A DNA stretch of 12,397 nt from an uncultured Oscillospiraceae bacterium (GTDB lineage: Bacteria > Bacillota_A > Clostridia > Oscillospirales > Oscillospiraceae). Numbering within the stretch: position 1 is the first letter of the stretch; each line of letters starts with the position of its first letter. The position numbers were made by a program, and so were the translations under genes. The notes under the pieces are model-generated. The model made no database searches, was not told the DNA's origin, and was given only the letters and a program-made list of their open reading frames with translations. Where the stretch lies: the NCBI GenBank assembly GCA_934589325.1, contig CAKTNU010000028.1, forward strand, positions 1 through 12,397, read 5' to 3'. Positions 6,062-12,397 of this stretch are shown in pieces.

Positions 6062-7168
6062 ATGAAGGTAAGGCTTGGAGATTTAACAAGAATACGAACG
6101 GGCAAACTTGACGCAAATGCGTCATCCGTAGACGGACAATATCCGTTCTTTACTTGCTCGAAAGAGCCGCTAAAAATAGCAACTTACTCATATGACTGTG
6201 AGTGCATACTGGTTGCGGGCAATGGTGATTTGAATGTAAAATATTATAATGGAAAATTTGACGCATATCAGCGAACATATATCATCGAAGGAAATGATAA
6301 TGACCGATTGTATATTCCATATTTATACTTTTTTATGGATAAATATGTTGAGGAACTCCGAAAACTATCCATTGGCGGGGTAATTAAATATATTAAGCTT
6401 GGAAATCTAACGGATGCAATGATAGAACTGCCTAATATTGAAATGCAAAAAAACATTGTAAGGCTACTATCAAAATTGAAAGATATGATTACTTGCCGAC
6501 AACGGCAGCTCCAAAAGTTGGACGAGCTTGTCAAAGCCCGATTTGTTGAGATGTTTGGGGATATGCTTTTGAATCCCATGGCGTTGAAAGAGCAAACCTT
6601 GGATTCAATGGCGGATGTTGTATCAGGGATCACAAAAGGGCGAAAAACCAAAGATCAACACTTAATAGACGTTCCATATATGGCTGTATCCAATGTTAAA
6701 GACGGCTATATTGATTGGACTACAATTAAGACTATCTCAGCAACTAAACAGGAAATTAATCAGTATAGACTATTACCTGATGATGTACTAATGACGGAAG
6801 GCGGAGATCCTGATAAGCTCGGCAGAGGAGCAATCATAAAGGCACCATTGGAAAATTGTATTCATCAAAACCATATCTTCCGTGTCCGCTTAAATGAGTC
6901 GCTGATTCTTCCAATTTTTTTCGCAGAATACTTAAAACATCAGAAAGCAAAGCGTTACTTTCTTGGATGTGCAAAGCAAACTACTGGAATTGCAAGCATT
7001 AACATGCGTCAATTAAAAGCTTTGCCCGTTCTACTTCCTCCATTGCAACTTCAAGAGCAGTTTGAAATCTTTATTGAACAGACTGAAAAAGCAAAAGTTG
7101 CTGTACAGAAAGCACTAGATGAGGCGCAGTTGCTGTTTGATAGCTTGATGCAGCAGTACTTCTCATAA
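6062..7168 (+). CDS. hsdS: Type I restriction-modification specificity subunit HsdS
   Basis: This gene encodes 368 residues with the normal two-fold layout. Target recognition domain 1 is about 1-125 (starts MKVRLGDLTRIRTG, with YPFFTCS and GNGDLNVKYYNGKFDAYQRT). The central conserved helix is about 126-168 (NIVRLLSKLKDMITCRQRQL, then LDELVKARFVEMFGD). Target recognition domain 2 is about 175-325 (with YMAVSNVKDGYIDW and LLPDDVLMTEGGDPDKLGRG). The C-terminal conserved helix is about 326-368 (LQEQFEIFIEQTEKAKVAV). The two domains each read half of a bipartite DNA target, and the helices set the spacer and bind HsdM. The gene is strongly AT-rich (18 of 60 G+C in line 6301-6360) against a GC-rich hsdM, a sign of exchange. 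No second hsdS copy or flanking inverted repeats for phase variation are present in the window. Confidence 0.94.
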   Translation: MKVRLGDLTRIRTGKLDANASSVDGQYPFFTCSKEPLKIATYSYDCECILVAGNGDLNVKYYNGKFDAYQRTYIIEGNDNDRLYIPYLYFFMDKYVEELRKLSIGGVIKYIKLGNLTDAMIELPNIEMQKNIVRLLSKLKDMITCRQRQLQKLDELVKARFVEMFGDMLLNPMALKEQTLDSMADVVSGITKGRKTKDQHLIDVPYMAVSNVKDGYIDWTTIKTISATKQEINQYRLLPDDVLMTEGGDPDKLGRGAIIKAPLENCIHQNHIFRVRLNESLILPIFFAEYLKHQKAKRYFLGCAKQTTGIASINMRQLKALPVLLPPLQLQEQFEIFIEQTEKAKVAVQKALDEAQLLFDSLMQQYFS

Positions 7169-7194
7169 AGATTCCGTAAACAAAGTGCCATTTG

Positions 7195-7215
7195 TGTACC
7201 TTTTTTGTACCTTTT
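7195..7215 (+). repeat. Tandem TGTACCTTTT direct repeats
   Basis: TGTACCTTTT occurs at 7195-7204 and again at 7206-7215, an 11-base period, or about one helical turn. The pair overlaps the -35 zone of the candidate promoter upstream of the small gene at 7285. This arrangement fits an operator for a repressor dimer or two adjacent monomers, but it is AT-rich and could be chance. Confidence 0.5.
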
Positions 7216-7239
7216 CATCAGAAAAAACTGTGGTATGAT
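7212..7239 (+). promoter_or_regulatory. Candidate extended -10 promoter downstream of hsdS
   Basis: TATGAT (7234-7239) is preceded by TGG, forming an extended -10 element (TGnTATGAT). A weak -35 (TTTTCA, 7212-7217) lies 16 bases upstream. It would start a transcript near 7246 and serve the genes at 7285 and 7586, and perhaps hsdR. The 116-base gap after hsdS, wider than the other gaps in this island, supports a separate start. Confidence 0.55.
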
Positions 7240-7284
7240 ATACTTAACGAAGGCAACAGGCTTGGATACATGAAAGGAGCGGCT

Positions 7285-7518
7285 ATGTATTTTACAAACA
7301 CGATGTTTAATTCGCAGTACGTCAATCCCTATTATTATAGGCAACAGCAACCTTTGATCCGGCAGTACGATTTTCAGCAAAATTCAGAAGTTATCAAGGC
7401 GGCTCATGCCGTGAGTGATCTTTGTAAAGCTGTTAAAAAGATGGACGAGCAGCATCAGCAAGAAGCGTTCCTCGCTTGCTTAGCGGTCATAGCAAAAGAA
7501 TTTGGTTGGCAGCAATAA
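7285..7518 (+). CDS. Small conserved-looking protein of unknown function
   Basis: This gene encodes 77 residues. ATG 7285 is chosen because AAAGGAG (7273-7279) ends 5 bases before it; the in-frame ATG at 7270 overlaps that site. The N-terminal third is rich in N, Q and Y (MYFTNTMFNSQYVNPYYYRQ), probably unstructured. The C-terminal part is a compact helical pair: NSEVIKAAHAVSDLCKAVKK then MDEQHQQEAFLACLAVIAKE, ending FGW. Proteins with this two-part layout, a Y/N/Q-rich head and a 'DxCxAVKKxDxxHQQxAFxxCLAxxAxEFGW'-like tail, recur in clostridial chromosomes and mobile elements as far as I recall; no function is known to me. It has no membrane segment. It sits between hsdS and a membrane protein gene and appears to have its own promoter. 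Confidence 0.75.
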   Translation: MYFTNTMFNSQYVNPYYYRQQQPLIRQYDFQQNSEVIKAAHAVSDLCKAVKKMDEQHQQEAFLACLAVIAKEFGWQQ

Positions 7519-7585
7519 CAGATAGCGTCATCATATCTAGAATTTGCAGAAACATCATCAGCCTAGATGAAAGGATACTGGCGGA

Positions 7586-8416
7586 ATGAAGAAAAAGACA
7601 ATCTTAGCTCTTCTCCTCTTTGCAATCATAACTATTAGTCTGCCGCTTGCAATGGACTGGCTTATTGTGGGAAACGACATACCCAGCAATGTATCAAATT
7701 CAGATTGGGTCAATTTTTTCGGTGGCTATATCGGTGCTATTCTTGGGTCTATTGTTTCGCTTATAGGAATTATTGCCACTATTAGATATACCAACAGGCA
7801 AAATAAAATTGATCGAGAACTGCAAGTTCGGCCCTATTGTGTTGTAAGATATGTAAATAAGCGAGAGCCGCTTAAAGTATCAGAAATACTTGCTGGGCTG
7901 CATATAATCCCGGATTCATTTGAAAGCAACAATATACACGATGCTGGTGTCATATTTATTAAAAATATAGGTGTTGGCCCAGCGATAGAATTTGAATTTT
8001 CTGTTAATGGGATTCGTGACAATCCAAAACTTTCTTTAATGATAGAAGACATGACATCTTCATCATCTGTAAACGCACTACTTTCCGGAAGTGAAGCTGC
8101 TTTTCCAATTCGTATTTCTTGTGACTTTGATCCAATACGCGAAGAAGATTTTATCGATACAGGAGATACAGAAGAGGATGGAATGTATCGTTTCCGCTTA
8201 AAAGAAGAGATTATGTTAAAATATAGGAGTTTTGATATAGTTATCAACATGAAGTATAAAGATATGTATCATAATCAATATTATCAGCAGATTTCATTAT
8301 TTGCCAATATGTTTGTTAGGGGGCGAACTGGCGAAAAATGTGCAGAGCATGCATGTAGTATTAGTCTGAAAGAAGTTACTAATCCGATAAGAGAAAAACA
8401 ATGTGAAAGGTGCTGA
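7586..8416 (+). CDS. Two-helix membrane protein with cytoplasmic C-terminal domain
   Basis: This gene encodes 276 residues. After a basic start (MKKK), helix 1 spans about 6-28 and helix 2 about 45-66 (FFGGYIGAILGSIVSLIGII, with small-residue GxxxG-like spacing). The short loop between them (30-43) should be outside. Helix 2 is followed by RYTNRQNKIDR, so the remaining 200 residues are cytoplasmic. That domain looks beta-rich: RPYCVVRYVN at 82-91, GVIFIKNIGVGPAIEFEF at 121-138 and RSFDIVINMKYKDMYHNQYY at 214-233. The pattern 'NNDWxxFFGxYIGxILG' plus a 'RPxxxV..I.N.G.GPA' domain recurs in uncharacterised membrane proteins of Firmicutes mobile elements. I cannot name a function. The gene is very AT-rich (18 of 60 G+C in line 7981-8040) and ends 3 bases before hsdR, so the two are likely co-expressed. 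It could be an envelope-located effector or sensor linked to restriction (inference). Confidence 0.8.
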   Translation: MKKKTILALLLFAIITISLPLAMDWLIVGNDIPSNVSNSDWVNFFGGYIGAILGSIVSLIGIIATIRYTNRQNKIDRELQVRPYCVVRYVNKREPLKVSEILAGLHIIPDSFESNNIHDAGVIFIKNIGVGPAIEFEFSVNGIRDNPKLSLMIEDMTSSSSVNALLSGSEAAFPIRISCDFDPIREEDFIDTGDTEEDGMYRFRLKEEIMLKYRSFDIVINMKYKDMYHNQYYQQISLFANMFVRGRTGEKCAEHACSISLKEVTNPIREKQCERC

Positions 8417-8419
8417 CCA

Positions 8420-11400
8420 ATGACCAACTTTGACATATTCTCCGTCATCCCACAATTTGATCCCTTTGCCTCTGTGGCCGTTTCCGCAGAGCGGATCTTA
8501 CATATCGATCCCTCCGCCTGCGTGCTGAACTGCCGCCGGGCGATGGAGTTCGCCGTGAAGTGGATGTACTCGGTGGACAAGGCGCTGGTCATGCCCTATC
8601 AGGACACGCTGGTGAGCCTGATGAACACCGAGGACTTTCGGGATATCGTCGGTGCCGACATCTGGCGGCGGATGGACTTCATTCGCCGCACAGGCAACAC
8701 CGCCGCCCACACCGGCAGGAAGATCACCGAGGAGCAGGCGGCGCTGTGTCTGGAGAACCTCTATGTTTTTCTGGATTTCGTGGCCTATTGCTACGGAGAG
8801 AACTACACCGAGGGTCATTTTGACCGTGCGCTGCTGACGCAGCCCGCCGAAGCGCCGGCAGCTCCGGCGAAGGAAGCACCGGAGGTCGATCTGACCGCGC
8901 TCATGGCGGAGAACGCCGCCCTGAAGGAAGAACTGACCGCCCGCCGCGCCGGACAGCAGCAGACCTATGTGCCCAAGCCGCTGGACTTGTCGGAGTACAA
9001 GACCCGCAAGCTCTACATCGACACCATGCTCACCGACGCAGGTTGGACGGAAGGGAAGGACTGGCTTAACGAGGTGGAGCTGCCCAGCATGCCCAACAAG
9101 TCCGAGGTGGGCTATGCGGACTATGTGCTCTATGGCGACGATGGCCGCCCACTGGCAGTCATTGAGGCCAAGCGCACCTGTGTGGACGTGGCCAAGGGCC
9201 GCCAGCAGGCGAAGCTGTACGCCGACCTGCTGGAAAAGAAGTATCACCGTCGCCCGGTGATCTTCCTGACCAACGGTTTTGAGACGCGGATCACGGACAA
9301 CCTGTATCCGGAGCGCAAATGCGCCGCCATCTACTCCAAGCGGGACTTGGAGAAGCTGTTCAATCTCCAGACCATGCGGACAAGCCTGAAAAACATCATG
9401 GTCGATCCCAATATCGCCGGTCGCTACTATCAGGAGGGCGCGGTCAAGGCCGCCTGTGACACCTTTGCCCGCAACCGCCGTAAGGCGCTGATGGTCATGG
9501 CCACCGGCTCCGGTAAGACGAGAACGGTCATTGCTCTGTGTGATGTGCTGCTCCAGCACGGTTGGGTGCGGAATATTCTGTTTTTGGCCGACCGCAACAG
9601 TCTGGTGACGCAGGCCAAGCGCAGCTTTGTGAATCTGCTGCCCGATCTGTCCGTCACCAACCTCTGCGAGGAGAAGGACAACTATACCGCCCATTGTGTC
9701 TTTTCCACCTATCAGACCATGTACAACGTCATTGACAGTGTGCAGGACGAGGAGGGTAAGCTCTTTACCTGCGGGCATTTCGACCTTGTGATCTGCGACG
9801 AGGCGCACCGCTCAGTCTACAACAAGTATCGGGATATCTTCAATTATTTTGACGCGCCGCTGGTGGGCCTGACCGCCACACCCAAGGACGAGATCGACAA
9901 GAACACCTACGAGATTTTTGAGCTGGAGAACGGCGTCCCCACCTACGGCTACGATCTGGCGCAGGCGGTCAAGGACGGCTATCTGGTAGACTTCATTTCC
10001 GTGGAGACGAAACTGAAATTCATCGAACAGGGCATCGTTTACGACGAGCTTTCCGACGCGGACAGAGAGGCTTATGAGGATACCTTTACAGATGAAAACG
10101 GTGAGCTTCCGGAGAGCATTGCGTCCTCGGCGCTGAACGAGTGGATTTTCAACGAGGATACCATCCGGCAGGTGCTGCATACGCTCATGACCAAGGGCCT
10201 GACCATCGACTATGGCAGCAAGCTGGGCAAGACCATCATCTTTGCGAAGAACCACACGCACGCCGAGAAAATTCTTGAGGTATTCAACAGGGAATACCCG
10301 CACCTGCCCGGTTTTGCAAAGGTCATCGACAATTACATGACTTACGCGCAAAGCGCCATCGACGAGTTCTCCGACTCGAAGAAGCTGCCGCAGATCGCTA
10401 TCTCCGTGGATATGCTGGACACAGGCATCGACGTGCCGGAGGTGCTGAATCTGGTGTTCTTCAAGAAGGTCATGAGCAAGGCGAAGTTCTGGCAGATGAT
10501 TGGGCGCGGTACGCGCCTGTGTCCGGGCCTGATAGATGGCGCGGATAAGGACAAGTTCTACATCTTTGACTTCTGCGGCAATTTCGAGTTCTTCCGTATG
10601 AATAAGGGCCGACCGACTGCCAATATGATCTCCCTGCAAGGTGCTATTTTCTACCTGAAAGCCCAAATCGCCTACAAATTGCAGGACTTGGCGTACCAAA
10701 CGACAGATTTGATCGACTTCCGCAAATCGCTGGTGGAGGACATGGTGCGTAAGGTGCGGGAGCTGAACAAGGAAAACTTTGCGGTTCGGCAGCACCTGAA
10801 ATTTGTGGAGCTGTATGCCAATTCAGGCAGCTATAACGCCCTGACTTATGAGGATACGCTGCTCATGGGGCAGGAGCTGGCGCCGCTCATTACACCGGAT
10901 GAGGACGATGCCAAGGCGCTGCGATTTGATGCCCTGATGTACGGAATTGAGCTTGCTTACCTTGCCGGAAAGAAGTATGGCAAGGCAAGAAGCGACCTCA
11001 TGAAGAAGGTCGCCGCCGTTGCGTCCGTGGCAAATATTCCGGAAATTATGGCGCAGTCCGAGTTAATTGACAAGATCCTGCACACGGACTATCTTGAGAA
11101 TGCTGGGATCAACGAGTTTGAGAATATCCGGAAAAACCTGCGTGATCTTATGAAGTACATTCCCATCAGCAAGGTTCGATATGATACTAATTTCAACGAT
11201 GAAATTCTATCGGAGGATTGGAACGAATCTGAACTGGAAAATGACGACTTGAAGAATTACAAGGCAAAGGCGGAATTCTATGTGCGTCAACACATGGATA
11301 ACGCAACCATTGCAAAGCTAAAGAGCAATATTCCGCTGACAGAAGATGATGTAAAAGTGCTGGAAAATATTCTTTGGAGCGAAATCGGCACCAAGCAGGA

Positions 11401-11710
11401 TTATGTGGCGGAATATGGGCAGAAGCCGCTGGGTGAGTTTGTGCGTGAAATCGTCGGACTTGATATGAACGCTGCCAAAGAGGCTTTTGCCAAGTACCTA
11501 AATGACACAAGTCTGGATAGTCGGCAAATCTATTTTGTGAATCAGATCGTGGAGTACATCGTCCATAACGGCATGATGAAAGACCTGTCCGTTTTGCAGG
11601 AAGCGCCTTTCACCGATTACGGCAGCATCGTGGAGATATTCACGGATCTGTCTGTGTGGGCGGGTATCCGGCAGGTGATTGAGAGCGTCAATGCAAATGC
11701 TGTTGCATAG
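8420..11710 (+). CDS. hsdR: Type I restriction endonuclease subunit HsdR
   Basis: This gene encodes 1096 residues. The start follows GAAAGGTG closely. Domain order: DUF4145-like helical domain (about 15-130; CRRAMEFAVKWMY and RRTGNTAAHTG); a linker with Ala/Pro and coiled coil (140-180); HsdR nuclease domain (about 195-300) with D234 and E249-A-K251 forming the PD-ExK site; DEAD/DEAH translocase with Walker A ATGSGKT (361-367), DEAH box (460-463), TATP (485-488) and motif VI QMIGRGTR (692-699); then an EcoEI-R-like C-terminal helical region (about 890-1090). This is the cutting and ATP-driven translocating subunit of R2M2S complexes, which cleave unmethylated DNA far from the target. The first two thirds are GC-rich (38 of 60 in line 9181-9240); the last 250 residues are AT-rich (23 of 60 in line 11161-11220), suggesting recombination inside the gene near the part that docks on M2S. 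Confidence 0.97.
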   Translation: MTNFDIFSVIPQFDPFASVAVSAERILHIDPSACVLNCRRAMEFAVKWMYSVDKALVMPYQDTLVSLMNTEDFRDIVGADIWRRMDFIRRTGNTAAHTGRKITEEQAALCLENLYVFLDFVAYCYGENYTEGHFDRALLTQPAEAPAAPAKEAPEVDLTALMAENAALKEELTARRAGQQQTYVPKPLDLSEYKTRKLYIDTMLTDAGWTEGKDWLNEVELPSMPNKSEVGYADYVLYGDDGRPLAVIEAKRTCVDVAKGRQQAKLYADLLEKKYHRRPVIFLTNGFETRITDNLYPERKCAAIYSKRDLEKLFNLQTMRTSLKNIMVDPNIAGRYYQEGAVKAACDTFARNRRKALMVMATGSGKTRTVIALCDVLLQHGWVRNILFLADRNSLVTQAKRSFVNLLPDLSVTNLCEEKDNYTAHCVFSTYQTMYNVIDSVQDEEGKLFTCGHFDLVICDEAHRSVYNKYRDIFNYFDAPLVGLTATPKDEIDKNTYEIFELENGVPTYGYDLAQAVKDGYLVDFISVETKLKFIEQGIVYDELSDADREAYEDTFTDENGELPESIASSALNEWIFNEDTIRQVLHTLMTKGLTIDYGSKLGKTIIFAKNHTHAEKILEVFNREYPHLPGFAKVIDNYMTYAQSAIDEFSDSKKLPQIAISVDMLDTGIDVPEVLNLVFFKKVMSKAKFWQMIGRGTRLCPGLIDGADKDKFYIFDFCGNFEFFRMNKGRPTANMISLQGAIFYLKAQIAYKLQDLAYQTTDLIDFRKSLVEDMVRKVRELNKENFAVRQHLKFVELYANSGSYNALTYEDTLLMGQELAPLITPDEDDAKALRFDALMYGIELAYLAGKKYGKARSDLMKKVAAVASVANIPEIMAQSELIDKILHTDYLENAGINEFENIRKNLRDLMKYIPISKVRYDTNFNDEILSEDWNESELENDDLKNYKAKAEFYVRQHMDNATIAKLKSNIPLTEDDVKVLENILWSEIGTKQDYVAEYGQKPLGEFVREIVGLDMNAAKEAFAKYLNDTSLDSRQIYFVNQIVEYIVHNGMMKDLSVLQEAPFTDYGSIVEIFTDLSVWAGIRQVIESVNANAVA

Positions 11711-11715
11711 GAAAA

Positions 11716-11751
11716 TAGAAAGGCCGCTGGCAAATGCCAGCGGCCTTTCTA
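11716..11751. terminator. Bidirectional terminator between hsdR and the HipA-like gene
   Basis: A perfect 16-bp stem (11716-11731 with 11736-11751) around an AAAT loop begins 5 bases after the hsdR stop and touches the last codon region of the convergent gene at 11752. Its A-rich left flank and T-containing right arm (CCTTTCTA) allow termination on both strands, although neither side has a long U-tract. Confidence 0.85.
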
Positions 11752-12396
11752 CTACATATCCAACAAAACCCTTGCCCGTTTCTGCACCTGCTTTTCGATC
11801 ATACGCAGGCGTTTGGCGGGTAAGTTATACCGTGGGTGCTTCTTAAAACGGAACGTCAGCAGATGCCGCAGCTTTTCCCGCAGCTCCGGCGTCAGAACGT
11901 TTTTTGCCGTGCCGAGGAAATCATCGTACACGCTGGGAGCCAGCGTTTCGATGTATTCCTCCAGCGCCGCATCGCTTGACCAGGCATCCGTACCGGCGAA
12001 ATTGAACAGCGAATTGCCGTGGTCGAACAGCGGGGCAGGGGAGACAACGGTATTCGTCCGGTTGTCCACCATCACGCCGAAGTTTCCAAAGTGGCGATCC
12101 ACGTTGCAGATCACAGCGTCGAACACCAGCATTTCCCGCAGCGCCGCAGTGAACTCCGGGCCAAGACTTTCGTAATACGCTTTAACGGCGTCCATACCGC
12201 CCTTGGTGACGAGATGGCCCACGGGAATGTAGGAATACTCCTTGCTGGTGAAAAGCTCACAGGTGGAACACAGAACGCCTTTCCAGCGGGAGAGACCGTA
12301 GGGAATCGCCCGAACGCCCATGGCGGCGGCGATTTGCGCGGCGTAAAACTCCGAGTATGGCTCAAAGCCCGTGTTGGACGCGCCCTCGGTGCCACC
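11752..12396 (-). CDS. HipA-like kinase domain protein, 5' end cut by window edge
   Basis: The minus-strand frame stays open from the TAG at 11752 to the right edge and gives 214 residues. The ATG at 12321 is internal: upstream codons read in the same frame as conserved sequence (GGTEGASNTGFEPYSEFYAA), so the start is outside. The protein shows the C-terminal kinase core of HipA-like enzymes: catalytic loop VDRHFGNFGV with the D-R-H and N residues, then the metal-binding PLFDHGNSLF. The fragment also contains YGLSRWKG and CELFTSKEYSYIP, which occur in a clostridial HipA-like subgroup as I recall it. HipA of E. coli phosphorylates glutamyl-tRNA synthetase and causes growth arrest, normally restrained by HipB. 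No HipB-like gene is visible, but it could lie beyond the edge. It converges on hsdR and is a separate unit; a toxin role beside the restriction system is inference. Confidence 0.8.
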   Translation of the reverse strand, partial: GGTEGASNTGFEPYSEFYAAQIAAAMGVRAIPYGLSRWKGVLCSTCELFTSKEYSYIPVGHLVTKGGMDAVKAYYESLGPEFTAALREMLVFDAVICNVDRHFGNFGVMVDNRTNTVVSPAPLFDHGNSLFNFAGTDAWSSDAALEEYIETLAPSVYDDFLGTAKNVLTPELREKLRHLLTFRFKKHPRYNLPAKRLRMIEKQVQKRARVLLDM

Positions 12397-12397
12397 C

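Noticed and set aside
6062..7168. Phase-variable hsdS by inversion
   Set aside because: Only one hsdS is present, there is no recombinase gene nearby, and I saw no long inverted repeat between the two conserved regions or the flanks.
7519..7585. Terminator between the small gene at 7285 and the membrane protein gene
   Set aside because: Only a weak, interrupted CATATCTAG/CTAGATG pairing is present, with no U-tract after it.
8498..10795. Two long minus-strand open frames opposite hsdR (436 and 327 codons)
   Set aside because: These are shadows of high third-position G+C in hsdR. They stop being open where hsdR becomes AT-rich, and show no recognisable domains.

Overview
The window looks like part of a mobile genetic element in a gut-type clostridium (Bacillota, Clostridia; an Oscillospiraceae- or Lachnospiraceae-like host is my inference). 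The evidence is AGGAGG-type ribosome binding sites, a consensus sigma-A promoter, and a plasmid-like maintenance and transfer module: ParB, a TnpV-like protein, a RepA_N-type replication initiator and a ribbon-helix-helix MobC-like protein. This set recurs in integrative conjugative or mobilizable elements of these bacteria. No rRNA, tRNA, CRISPR array, integrase or relaxase is visible.

Left part (1-2071): the 3' part of parB, running off the left edge; a short TnpV-like protein; a small unknown protein coupled to it by an ATGA overlap; a strong hairpin terminator; a RepA protein that ends right after its conserved N-terminal domain; and a 55-residue ribbon-helix-helix protein. Several of these look shortened, so this backbone may be degraded or non-autonomous.

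Junction (2072-2450): about 380 bases without a gene. It holds three inverted repeats that could belong to a transfer origin, then a consensus promoter (TTGACT-17-TATAAT), then a short leader that ends in a terminator-like hairpin just ahead of the next gene. The relaxase gene expected after a MobC-like gene is absent, and a defence cargo starts here.

Defence island (2459-11710, all plus strand): a small helix-turn-helix protein, an Mrr-type restriction endonuclease with an N-terminal sensor-like domain, a Fic AMP-transferase with a C-terminal auto-inhibitory motif, HsdM, a 72-residue two-helix membrane protein overlapping hsdM, HsdS, a small protein of unknown function with its own promoter-like signals, a two-helix membrane protein with a cytoplasmic domain, and HsdR. 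HsdM, HsdS and HsdR form a complete type I restriction-modification system. The Mrr-type nuclease, Fic protein and two membrane proteins are embedded accessories.

Base composition is strongly mosaic. fic, hsdM and the first two thirds of hsdR are GC-rich (about 63-75% in hand-counted 60-base lines). The block from 5817 to 8416, and the end of hsdR, are AT-rich (about 30-38%). This suggests that the specificity subunit and its neighbouring membrane and small genes travel as an exchangeable cassette inside a conserved backbone.

Right edge (11752-12397, minus strand): the C-terminal part of a HipA-like kinase, convergent with hsdR and separated from it by a 16-bp bidirectional terminator hairpin.
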